From DATIJJ01 sp039936115 (lineage in GTDB: Bacteria > Pseudomonadota > Gammaproteobacteria > DSM-16500): 5,037 nt of DNA. The position numbers and the translations under genes were made by a program. The stretch covers positions 1-5,037 of the forward strand of contig JBDTIZ010000135.1 of NCBI GenBank assembly GCA_039936115.1, read 5' to 3'. The number at the start of each line of letters is the position of its first letter. The stretch's first letter is position 1. The notes under the pieces were generated by a model that saw nothing but the letters and a program-made list of their open reading frames with translations, searched no databases and was not told the DNA's origin. Shown here one piece after another: positions 1 through 5,037 of the stretch.

Positions 1-15
1 AGTATAATCCGTCAT
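1..15 (-). CDS. Possible 5' end of a gene leaving the window on the left
   Basis: On the minus strand an ATG at 15-13 is followed by four open codons (M-T-D-Y-T) before the window ends. It is preceded by AAGGA (plus-strand positions 24-28) at an 8-nt spacing, which is a good Shine-Dalgarno. An N-terminus beginning MTDY is compatible with some transposase proteins such as IstA of the IS21 family, and an inverted repeat surrounds the start. Five residues cannot identify a family, so this is only a candidate start. Confidence 0.3.
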
Positions 16-87
16 GCGACAGTTCCTTTTTCTGTTAGTCATCGTTCCCAAGACAATGAATATACAGCAAATTAGAAAACTGTCGCA
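15..87. repeat. 10-bp perfect inverted repeat, possible mobile-element end
   Basis: TGCGACAGTT at 15-24 is matched by its exact reverse complement AACTGTCGCA at 78-87, with 53 bp between. The loop is too long for a terminator. The left arm overlaps the ribosome-binding region and ATG of the minus-strand candidate gene at the edge. Reading outward, both arms begin TGTCGCA. Paired arms like these suit transposase-binding sites or abutting element ends, but no target duplication or full element can be seen here. Confidence 0.5.
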
Positions 88-113
88 CTCCTAGTTAAAA
101 TCCGCCGGTTAAT

Positions 114-233
114 ATGTTCTTCGAACGTAAAGATGAAAAGTCACTTGCACAAAATCTTGAAATAGCCGAGCGCATTTGCACGAAAATGGGAACTTGGACG
201 AGTACTAATGATATCACAACGAGCGACTTTTAA
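114..233 (+). other. Unrecognised 39-codon ORF, possibly a gene remnant
   Basis: An open frame runs from ATG at 114 to TAA at 231-233 and encodes 39 residues (begins MFFERKDEKS, ends TSTNDITTSDF). The same frame is open back to a stop at 96-98. There is no convincing Shine-Dalgarno, and I recognise no family. Its stop overlaps the coxA stop tail to tail by four bases. The composition is charged and looks soluble, with no signal peptide or membrane segment. It could be the 3' remnant of a gene cut by the element suspected at 15-87, or a chance ORF. The position just after coxA is where ctaG would normally lie, but this peptide does not resemble CtaG. Confidence 0.2.
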
Positions 234-1804
234 TCTAGAACGGGTGCTGTGTGAAACGTATGATAAGGTGCAGGTGATTCAACAGTCCATTCTAAACCAT
301 GTGCGCCATCCCATACTTTTGCACTAGCATTTTTACCACCGCGAATCGTCTGAATAATATTATAAAGAAAAATCAATTGTGCTGCGCCCAATACAAAAGC
401 ACCGATACTTGCCAGCATATTAAAATCAGTATATTGCAACGCATAGTCAGGAATACGTCGCGGCATTCCTGCTAATCCTAAAAAATGCATAGGAAAAAAT
501 GTTAAATTGACAGCAATGACAGTAATCCAAAAATGCCACTGCCCTAATGTTTCGTTATAATAATGTCCGGTCCACTTTGGTAACCAATAATAAATACCTG
601 CAAAAATAGTAAATAAAGCACCTGTCACTAACACATAATGAAAATGAGCAACCACGAAATAAGTATCGGTATATTGATAATCAGCAGGAACAATTGCGAG
701 CATCAATCCCGAAAAACCGCCAATCGTAAATAAAAACACAAATGCGATCGCAAACAACATAGGTGTTGGGAACACTAAAGACCCACGAAACATTGTTGCA
801 ACCCAATTAAACACTTTTATACCTGTTGGCACTGCAATCAACATTGTGGTGTACATAAAAAACATTTGTGCAGGTAATGCAATACCAGAAGTAAACATAT
901 GATGCGCCCACACCATAAATGACAAAATAGCAATCGCAGCTGTAGCCATGACCATAAATTTGTAGCCAAACAATCTCTTATGACTAAATGTAGGAATGAT
1001 TTCTGAAATAATACCGAAACCCGGTAAAATTAAAATATACACCTCAGGATGTGCAAAAAACCAAAATATATGTTGATAAAGCACTGGATCACCACCACCT
1101 CCAGCATTGAAAAAGCTGGTACCAAAATGCCGGTCAAATAAAATCATCGTGACAGTTCCAGCTAAAACAGGCATGGCAACAATGAGTAAAAATGCGGTGA
1201 TCAACCATGTCCAAACAAACAACGGCATCTTCATTAAAGTCATACCGGGTGCGCGTAGATTAAGAATAGTTGCCATGATATTTATTGCCCCCATAATGGA
1301 TGAAAGCCCCATTAAGTGGATAGCAATCACTAAAAAATCAGTGCTAGGTGGTGCAAAAGTCGTTGAAAGTGGCGCATACATAGTCCATCCAAAATTAGGG
1401 GCGCCACCGAACATAAATAATGTGCTTAACAAAATACTAAAAGCAAATGGCAAAATCCAAAAACTCCAGTTATTTAATCGTGGTAATGCCATGTCAGGTG
1501 CACCAATCATGAGTGGAATCATCCAATTTGCTAAGCCAACAAAAGCAGGCATGATGACACCAAAAATCATGATTAATCCATGTAATGTGACCAATTGATT
1601 ATAAAAATTTGGATCAAAAAATTTTGCGCCAGGATGAAATAACTGCACACGAATTAATTCAGACATCATGCCGCCAATAAAAAACATCACGCCACTCAAT
1701 ATTAAATAGAGTGTACCGATATCTTTATGATTGGTGGTAAATAACCATCGTTCAAGCCAACCTACAAAACCTTTTTTTTCTGAATGTGTCGCTGCGTGTT
1801 TCAT
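230..1804 (-). CDS. coxA: Cytochrome c oxidase subunit I (caa3/aa3 type, A1 family)
   Basis: Catalytic subunit of the terminal oxidase in the inner membrane: it reduces O2 to water at the haem a3/CuB centre and pumps protons. The 524 residues and about 12 membrane segments are full length. Ligands by motif: haem a His75 and His389, haem a3 His387 (AHFHYV), CuB His252, His301 and His302, with the cross-linking Tyr256 in HPEVY. D-channel residues Asp104, Asn111/112 and Glu254 and K-channel Thr327/Lys330 are present, which places it in the A1 family. The propionate-binding MPRR motif (447-450) is kept. Two oddities: Ala251 replaces the usual Gly before HPEVY, and Thr379 replaces the His of the HDTY motif that binds Mg/Mn (Asp380 is kept). 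The start is supported by AGGAG six bases upstream. It lies 133 bp after coxB, presumably co-transcribed. The usual ctaG and coxC do not follow. Confidence 0.98.
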   Translation of the reverse strand: MKHAATHSEKKGFVGWLERWLFTTNHKDIGTLYLILSGVMFFIGGMMSELIRVQLFHPGAKFFDPNFYNQLVTLHGLIMIFGVIMPAFVGLANWMIPLMIGAPDMALPRLNNWSFWILPFAFSILLSTLFMFGGAPNFGWTMYAPLSTTFAPPSTDFLVIAIHLMGLSSIMGAINIMATILNLRAPGMTLMKMPLFVWTWLITAFLLIVAMPVLAGTVTMILFDRHFGTSFFNAGGGGDPVLYQHIFWFFAHPEVYILILPGFGIISEIIPTFSHKRLFGYKFMVMATAAIAILSFMVWAHHMFTSGIALPAQMFFMYTTMLIAVPTGIKVFNWVATMFRGSLVFPTPMLFAIAFVFLFTIGGFSGLMLAIVPADYQYTDTYFVVAHFHYVLVTGALFTIFAGIYYWLPKWTGHYYNETLGQWHFWITVIAVNLTFFPMHFLGLAGMPRRIPDYALQYTDFNMLASIGAFVLGAAQLIFLYNIIQTIRGGKNASAKVWDGAHGLEWTVESPAPYHTFHTAPVLD

Positions 1805-1810
1805 GGGTTT

Positions 1811-1815
1811 CTCCT
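1811..1815 (-). promoter_or_regulatory. Ribosome binding site of coxA
   Basis: The minus strand reads AGGAG, then six bases, then the coxA ATG (1804-1802). This strong Shine-Dalgarno fixes the coxA start, so coxA can be translated independently of coxB across the 133-bp gap. Confidence 0.8.
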
Positions 1816-1879
1816 GTTGTGCTTAACCGATAAGCCGAGTCTATGCATACATCTACCCTCCTCTCCGCGCCAAACTTTT

Positions 1880-1906
1880 GTCTCCCCGCACTTGTTGCGG
1901 GATGAC
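1880..1906. repeat. GC-rich hairpin repeat in the coxB-coxA gap
   Basis: The core is CCCGCA (1885-1890), loop CTTGT, TGCGGG (1896-1901). After two mismatched pairs, GTC (1880-1882) pairs with GAC (1904-1906). Further out, AAACTTTTG (1872-1880) and CAAAATTT (1913-1920) are nearly complementary. No T-run directly follows the stem in the coxB-coxA direction, so it is not a classic terminator. The motif GTCATCCCGC with an ACAAG-like loop resembles a short interspersed palindrome, and a related half-copy lies at 5022-5037. In the transcript it could form a hairpin affecting coxA mRNA level or stability. Confidence 0.5.
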
Positions 1907-1937
1907 AGAGGTCAAAATTTCCTTAGCTTGGTGCGTA

Positions 1938-3134
1938 TTATTTTTTTTGCTTCGCAGCCTCAATATCGGCGGGTTGCACAATATCCCCAACACTGTTCCC
2001 CAGTGCATTCCGTTCATACGTAATCACTGCCGCTAAATCATCATTACTGTATTGATCTCTAAATGCTTGCATCGCCGTACCTGGTTTACCATTTAATACC
2101 GTAGCGACATGCTCCGCAATTGGACCTGTTGTGATTTTACTGCCTTTCAATGCAGGGAAAACCGGCGGCATCCCGGCGCCATCAGCTTGATGACAGGTGA
2201 CGCACATACCAAGATACACTTGCTGACCACGCTTCATGAGTTCGTCTTTAGAATATTTTTTAGCGGCAACTGTTGCAGGTTGTAGAGAAGCCGTCGCAGG
2301 CGTTGCAACAACAGCAGGAGGTGTAACAGCTGCCTTCGCAGTTGGTATGACATCAGGCGCACCACCTTTTTGCACTGCCACCCAATTAGCAAAATCTTTT
2401 TCTGTCATAGCAATCACAACAATCGGCATAAAACCATGATTCACTCCGCAGAGTTTAGAACACTGTCCGCGATAAGTTCCCGGCCGATTTATCCGCGCCC
2501 ACGATTCATAAATAAAACCCGGTATTGCATCATGTTTGACACCTAAATCTGGTACCCACCAACCATGGATCACATCATTGGATGTAATCAGAAAGCGAAT
2601 TTTTTTATGAATAGGCACAACGACCGGATGATCAACTTCACGTAAATAATTTACGTCTTTCTTTGCAGTACCGTGCATTTGATCATACGGTGTCGAATTG
2701 TTACTAAAAAAATTAATGCCTTGATCAAGATATTCATAACGCCATTTCCACTGATAACCGGTGACTTTAATATTTATATCTGGTAAATCGACATCATGCA
2801 TATGAATAAGTACTTTGGTAGCTGGAATCGCCATCGCCACCAAAATTAAAAAAGGAATAACAGTCCAGGTAATTTCAATCCATAAATGTTCGTGAAAATG
2901 CGCGGCCTTAGCACCTTTTGATTTGCGATGATAGATAATCGAATAAATCATCACGCCAAACACACCAATGCCAATCGCAACACAGACCCAAAAAATCGTC
3001 ATATGCAGATTATAAATATCATGACTGAGAGGCGTGACACCTTCAGTCAGATTAAATTGACTGTCGGCATAAGCACGATGACTTCCTAACAGAAAATTTA
3101 ACAGAATTCCTTGTGCAACTTGCATTTTACGCAT
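1938..3134 (-). CDS. coxB: Cytochrome c oxidase subunit II with fused cytochrome c domain
   Basis: Accepts electrons from cytochrome c or a quinol:cytochrome c reductase and passes them through CuA to CoxA. Numbering here is from the upstream ATG at 3143 (401 aa). In order: a short signal peptide with AYA|D cleavage after residue 26, membrane helices at about 46-71 and 90-112, the aromatic W132/W134 electron-entry segment, and a cupredoxin CuA domain. CuA ligands are His193, Cys228, Cys232, His236 and Met239. A Pro/Ala-rich linker (about 256-296) joins a cytochrome c domain with CVTCH (314-318) and likely distal Met358, which defines a caa3-type enzyme. Lys230 sits inside CSKLC where Glu is usual; that Glu is the subunit II ligand of the Mg/Mn site. 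I prefer the ATG at 3134, three codons in, because AGGA lies eight bases before it, while the ATG at 3143 has no suitably spaced site. First gene of the minus-strand cox unit. Confidence 0.97.
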   Translation of the reverse strand: MRKMQVAQGILLNFLLGSHRAYADSQFNLTEGVTPLSHDIYNLHMTIFWVCVAIGIGVFGVMIYSIIYHRKSKGAKAAHFHEHLWIEITWTVIPFLILVAMAIPATKVLIHMHDVDLPDINIKVTGYQWKWRYEYLDQGINFFSNNSTPYDQMHGTAKKDVNYLREVDHPVVVPIHKKIRFLITSNDVIHGWWVPDLGVKHDAIPGFIYESWARINRPGTYRGQCSKLCGVNHGFMPIVVIAMTEKDFANWVAVQKGGAPDVIPTAKAAVTPPAVVATPATASLQPATVAAKKYSKDELMKRGQQVYLGMCVTCHQADGAGMPPVFPALKGSKITTGPIAEHVATVLNGKPGTAMQAFRDQYSNDDLAAVITYERNALGNSVGDIVQPADIEAAKQKK

Positions 3135-3137
3135 TCG

Positions 3138-3154
3138 TACCATCCTGGTATGGT
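3138..3154 (-). promoter_or_regulatory. coxB ribosome binding site inside overlapping small palindromes
   Basis: On the minus strand AGGA (plus positions 3143-3146) lies eight bases before the preferred coxB ATG (3134). It sits in the GGA loop of TACCA/TGGTA (3150-3146 and 3142-3138). It also lies partly in the loop of an alternative ACCAT/ATGGT pair (3154-3150 and 3143-3139). The two hairpins exclude each other. The site decides the coxB start; control by the hairpins is only a possibility. Confidence 0.45.
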
Positions 3155-3275
3155 GCTGCCACTGTGACGTGAGTTCTTGAATTTATATGATTTTTTTTAT
3201 CATTACCCCAATTTGAATCTTATTAAATGTATCATAAACCTAAAGTCCCTCAAACTGCTTTTAACCCTCTATGAA

Positions 3276-3290
3276 AAACTTTAAATGTTT
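3276..3290. repeat. Imperfect dyad upstream of the hipBA -10 box
   Basis: AAACTTTAAATGTTT is a 15-bp dyad with one mismatched pair, just upstream of the extended -10 element. Its ends AAAC/GTTT resemble the half-sites of the palindrome at 3311-3330, so it could be a weaker binding site for the same repressor. In AT-rich DNA it may also be chance. Confidence 0.25.
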
Positions 3291-3298
3291 GTTATAAT
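3290..3298 (+). promoter_or_regulatory. Extended -10 promoter of hipBA
   Basis: TGTTATAAT combines a perfect TATAAT (3293-3298) with the TG one base upstream. The sequence at the expected -35 position (about 3270-3275) is poor, as is common for extended -10 promoters. Transcription would start near 3305, giving a leader of about 29 nt to the preferred hipB start at 3334. The element lies inside the palindrome 3291-3309, so a bound repressor would block RNA polymerase. Confidence 0.55.
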
Positions 3299-3309
3299 CA
3301 ACTTATAAC
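3291..3309. promoter_or_regulatory. Candidate HipB operator 1
   Basis: GTTATAA, spacer TCAAC, TTATAAC form a perfect 7-5-7 palindrome covering the -10 box. HipB-type antitoxins are known to repress their own operon by binding palindromes over the promoter. The sequence differs from the E. coli HipB operator (TATCC-N8-GGATA), so assignment to this antitoxin is inferred from position and symmetry. Confidence 0.5.
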
Positions 3310-3310
3310 T

Positions 3311-3330
3311 GTTTAATGTGGGTTTTAAAC
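3311..3330. promoter_or_regulatory. Candidate HipB operator 2
   Basis: GTTTAA and TTAAAC are separated by eight bases, the same 8-base spacing as the E. coli HipB operators. The centre is 20.5 bp from the centre of the palindrome at 3291-3309, about two helical turns, so dimers on both would face the same side of the DNA. It lies in the transcript leader just before the preferred hipB start. Confidence 0.35.
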
Positions 3331-3333
3331 AAC

Positions 3334-3678
3334 ATGGCTAAAGTTAATAAACTCTCAAAATCACCGCCCACAGCTGTCGAGCGTATTTTATCTCGATGGG
3401 GACGCAATATTCGTATTGCACGCTTACGCCGCAAGTTACGGCTTGAAGATTTAGCAGAGCGCGTAGGGATATCGCGTTATCTGATGGCCGATGTTGAAAA
3501 AGGCAAACCCACTGCCGCTGTGGTTGCTTATATCGGTGCTTTATGGGCACTAGGACTCACGGATGATTTGTCAAACATCGCAGATCCTGATCGTGACACT
3601 GAGGGCAAAGCACTAGAAAATTCACGCGCGCCAAAAACGGCAGCAAAACGAAAAAAGGTATTAGACAATGACTTCTGA
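3334..3678 (+). CDS. hipB: HipB-like Xre-family antitoxin/repressor
   Basis: A small DNA-binding protein of 114 residues from the preferred start. It is expected to bind and neutralise the HipA-like kinase encoded next and to repress the shared promoter. An Xre/Cro-C1 five-helix domain spans about residues 22-80, with the helix-turn-helix in LEDLAERVGISRYLMADVE (about 37-55). It is preceded by an Arg-rich helix (RNIRIARLRRK). The tail after the ALGLTDDLSNIADP segment is lysine/arginine-rich and looks flexible. This layout fits the HTH proteins usually found directly before HipA-family toxins. An in-frame ATG at 3316 would add six residues (MWVLNN), but it lies inside the second palindrome and has no ribosome site. 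The ATG at 3334 has only a weak GGG upstream. Its end overlaps hipA by 11 bp, suggesting coupled translation. Confidence 0.88.
   Translation: MAKVNKLSKSPPTAVERILSRWGRNIRIARLRRKLRLEDLAERVGISRYLMADVEKGKPTAAVVAYIGALWALGLTDDLSNIADPDRDTEGKALENSRAPKTAAKRKKVLDNDF
3655..3658 (+). promoter_or_regulatory. Ribosome binding site of hipA
   Basis: AAGG within an A-rich stretch lies nine bases before the hipA ATG (3668) and inside the 3' end of hipB. It supports the overlapping start and a translationally coupled antitoxin-toxin pair. Confidence 0.65.
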
Positions 3679-4942
3679 ACGCAAATGTTTTGTTTATATT
3701 GTTCCGCCCGGTGCGACAGAATTTGTGACAGCAGCACGTTTTCAAATTTCAAGCACACGAGAAGGCACATCGATTGGTGAATTCATTTACGGTAAAAATT
3801 ATTTAGCACGACCCGATGCGGTTGAACTTGATCCCATTGAATTAAGATTAGGGCAAACACATTATGAAACCATTCGTATGCACGGTTTCTTTGGTGCCAT
3901 CAGAGATGCGATGCCAGATTTTTGGGGAAGACGTGTCATTGAACGTAATGCTGGTAAATTGGGACTAGATGAGTTTGATTATTTGATGCACGGGCCTGAT
4001 GATCGAGCAGGTGCATTAGGATTTGGATTGAGTGCTGAACCACCCGCGCCGCGACGACAATTTAATCGAACGCTTGATTTGGAATCGCTGCAACGCGTGG
4101 CAGACAACATCATGAATAATGACGTTAATCAAATTGATAACCATGCTGATGCCAAGCAAGTACAGGAATTACTTTTAGAAGGTACATCGATGGGTGGCGC
4201 ACGACCTAAAGCTGTCATTGAAGATAACAATAGCTTATGGATTGCTAAATTTAGCAGCCCATACGATCGATGGAACCAACCGTTGGTAGAGCATGCTTTT
4301 TTGCAACTCGCTAAAATCTGCGGACTGAATGTGGCTGACAGCAAGATTATCTCTGTGGCGGGTAAAGATGTTCTGTTAGTGCGACGATTTGATCGTGATA
4401 AATCCGATCAAGGCTATCGACGTTATCGCATGGTAAGTGCATTAACACTGCTGAAATCAGAAGACAGTTTAAGCGCAAGAGAAAACTGGTCTTATCTGTC
4501 GCTTGCAGATGAGCTTCGTCGCAGCAGTGCGAATCCAACACTAGACTTACACGAATTATTTGCGCGTATGTGTTTCAATGCTGTCGTATCAAATCTTGAT
4601 GATCATCCGCGCAATCATGCAGTAATTGCAAAGGAAAGAAATTGGCGATTAAGTCCAGCTTATGATTTAACACCTACACCTGTAATGGCACAAGATACGC
4701 GCCTACTCGCAATGGATTGTGGGCTCTACGGACGTTTAGCGCGAAAGGAAAATTTGTTAACTGGTCACGGGCGTTTTCTGCTTTCTGAAGAAGATGCTGA
4801 AAATATTATTGATGGCATTGTAGAAACGGTAAAGCAAGAATGGCATAACACTTTACGTCGTGCGGGTGTCAGCGAAAAAGATTGTATGGCGATATCTCAA
4901 GCATTTATTTATGAGGGGTTTTTTACACCTATCATGCGATGA
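3668..4942 (+). CDS. hipA: HipA-family serine/threonine kinase toxin
   Basis: A cytoplasmic protein kinase of the HipA type. E. coli HipA phosphorylates glutamyl-tRNA synthetase and causes growth arrest and persistence; the target here is unknown. At 424 residues it is about the usual length. An N-terminal subdomain (about 8-120) contains the conserved segments YLARPDAVELDP and MPDFWGRRVIER. The kinase core has a glycine-rich loop GTSMGGARPK (172-181), in which Ser174 matches the position of the E. coli autophosphorylation Ser150. It also has an ATP-binding Lys in WIAKF (Lys194), the catalytic loop SNLDDHPRN (308-316, with Asp311, His313 and Asn316), and the metal-binding Asp333 in SPAYDLTP. 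All key residues are present, so the kinase should be active. The start overlaps hipB by 11 bp and has a good ribosome site. No terminator is visible after it. Base composition matches the neighbouring genes. Confidence 0.93.
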   Translation: MTSERKCFVYIVPPGATEFVTAARFQISSTREGTSIGEFIYGKNYLARPDAVELDPIELRLGQTHYETIRMHGFFGAIRDAMPDFWGRRVIERNAGKLGLDEFDYLMHGPDDRAGALGFGLSAEPPAPRRQFNRTLDLESLQRVADNIMNNDVNQIDNHADAKQVQELLLEGTSMGGARPKAVIEDNNSLWIAKFSSPYDRWNQPLVEHAFLQLAKICGLNVADSKIISVAGKDVLLVRRFDRDKSDQGYRRYRMVSALTLLKSEDSLSARENWSYLSLADELRRSSANPTLDLHELFARMCFNAVVSNLDDHPRNHAVIAKERNWRLSPAYDLTPTPVMAQDTRLLAMDCGLYGRLARKENLLTGHGRFLLSEEDAENIIDGIVETVKQEWHNTLRRAGVSEKDCMAISQAFIYEGFFTPIMR

Positions 4943-5037
4943 ATTTGGAGCTTAGTTTTGTTGGATGAGAGGATTATAACAAGAATTTTATTTTACACAT
5001 CAAAACAGACGCCAAGTTGACTGGATCCCGCGGACAA
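4943..5037. other. Non-coding tail after hipA
   Basis: These 95 bp hold no recognisable gene or terminator hairpin. GATTATAACAA at 4972-4982 is an exact inverted copy of 11 bp of the hipBA promoter core (3289-3299). Read leftward it gives TGTTATAAT, an extended -10 pointing into the hipA 3' end. Confidence 0.4.
5022..5037. repeat. Half of a GC-rich palindromic repeat cut by the window edge
   Basis: TGGATCCCGCGGACAA looks like the left half of a short interspersed hairpin repeat whose right arm should read GCGGGAT just beyond the edge. It shares ATCCCGC plus an ACAA loop with the reverse complement of the repeat at 1880-1906. Only half is visible, so the assignment is tentative. Confidence 0.35.

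Larger units (their letters stand above)
3144..3333. promoter_or_regulatory. Divergent AT-rich intergenic region between coxB and hipBA
   Basis: About 190 bp separate the divergent coxB and hipB starts. The right part holds a clear rightward extended -10 promoter and palindromes (listed separately). For coxB (leftward) I see only weak candidates, for example TATAAA at about 3187-3182 with a poor TTGGGG upstream, so its promoter is not assigned. A run of eight T lies at 3191-3198. No small gene or RNA was recognised. Confidence 0.5.

Noticed and set aside
1107..1598. 163-codon plus-strand ORF opposite coxA
   Set aside because: It lies wholly inside coxA on the other strand. The long open frame is a by-product of coxA codon use, and the peptide shows no recognisable domain.
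1880..1906. Rho-independent terminator between coxB and coxA
   Set aside because: The stem is GC-rich, but no U-run directly follows it in the transcribed direction, so it was listed as a repeat.
1784..2023. 79-codon plus-strand ORF across the coxA-coxB gap
   Set aside because: It overlaps both real genes antisense and runs through the hairpin repeat. There is no ribosome site and no family resemblance.
2236..2439. 67-codon plus-strand ORF opposite the coxB linker
   Set aside because: It is an Ala/Thr-rich shadow of the low-complexity Pro/Ala linker of CoxB.
230..3134. Functional link between the oxidase and the hipBA toxin pair
   Set aside because: The genes are divergent, with separate control signals. 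Adjacency alone does not support a joint system.
3344..3770. Minus-strand ORFs of 62-80 codons opposite hipB and the start of hipA
   Set aside because: They are antisense to well-supported genes, mutually overlapping, and lack convincing starts.
4129..4541. Minus-strand ORFs of 64-71 codons opposite hipA
   Set aside because: They are antisense shadows of the HipA kinase core, which has all its conserved motifs in the plus frame.

Overview
The window looks like chromosomal DNA of an AT-rich gammaproteobacterium. The CoxA/CoxB sequences and the short GC-hairpin repeats resemble those of Legionella/Coxiella-type bacteria. This placement is inferred from sequence resemblance alone, without a search.

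Layout: (1) At the left edge (1-110) there is a 10-bp inverted repeat. Inside it, a minus-strand ATG with a good Shine-Dalgarno reads out of the window, perhaps the start of a mobile-element gene. A 39-codon plus-strand ORF of unknown nature (114-233) follows. (2) From 3134 down to 230, on the minus strand, lie the two catalytic subunits of a caa3-type cytochrome c oxidase. These are coxB (subunit II with a fused C-terminal cytochrome c domain) and then coxA (subunit I). A 133-bp gap carrying a GC-rich hairpin repeat separates them. The usual downstream genes (ctaG/cox11 and coxC/subunit III) do not follow coxA in the window. (3) An AT-rich divergent intergenic region (3144-3333) holds an extended -10 promoter for the rightward genes and several short palindromes. 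(4) A HipBA-type toxin-antitoxin pair (3334-4942, plus strand) follows: an Xre/HTH antitoxin overlapping by 11 bp a complete HipA-like Ser/Thr kinase. (5) The right end (4943-5037) is non-coding. It contains an inverted copy of the hipBA promoter core and, at the very edge, half of a GC-rich hairpin repeat.

Function: CoxB takes electrons through its own haem c domain and the CuA centre. CoxA passes them to haem a and the haem a3/CuB site, where oxygen is reduced and protons are pumped. The hipBA pair is an independent stress/persistence-type module, probably autorepressed through the palindromes over its promoter.

The most interesting observation concerns the oxidase. Both side chains that normally bind the non-redox Mg/Mn ion at the subunit I/II interface appear substituted together: the subunit I His (bovine His368) is Thr379, and the subunit II Glu (bovine Glu198) is a Lys. 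All redox-metal ligands are intact.
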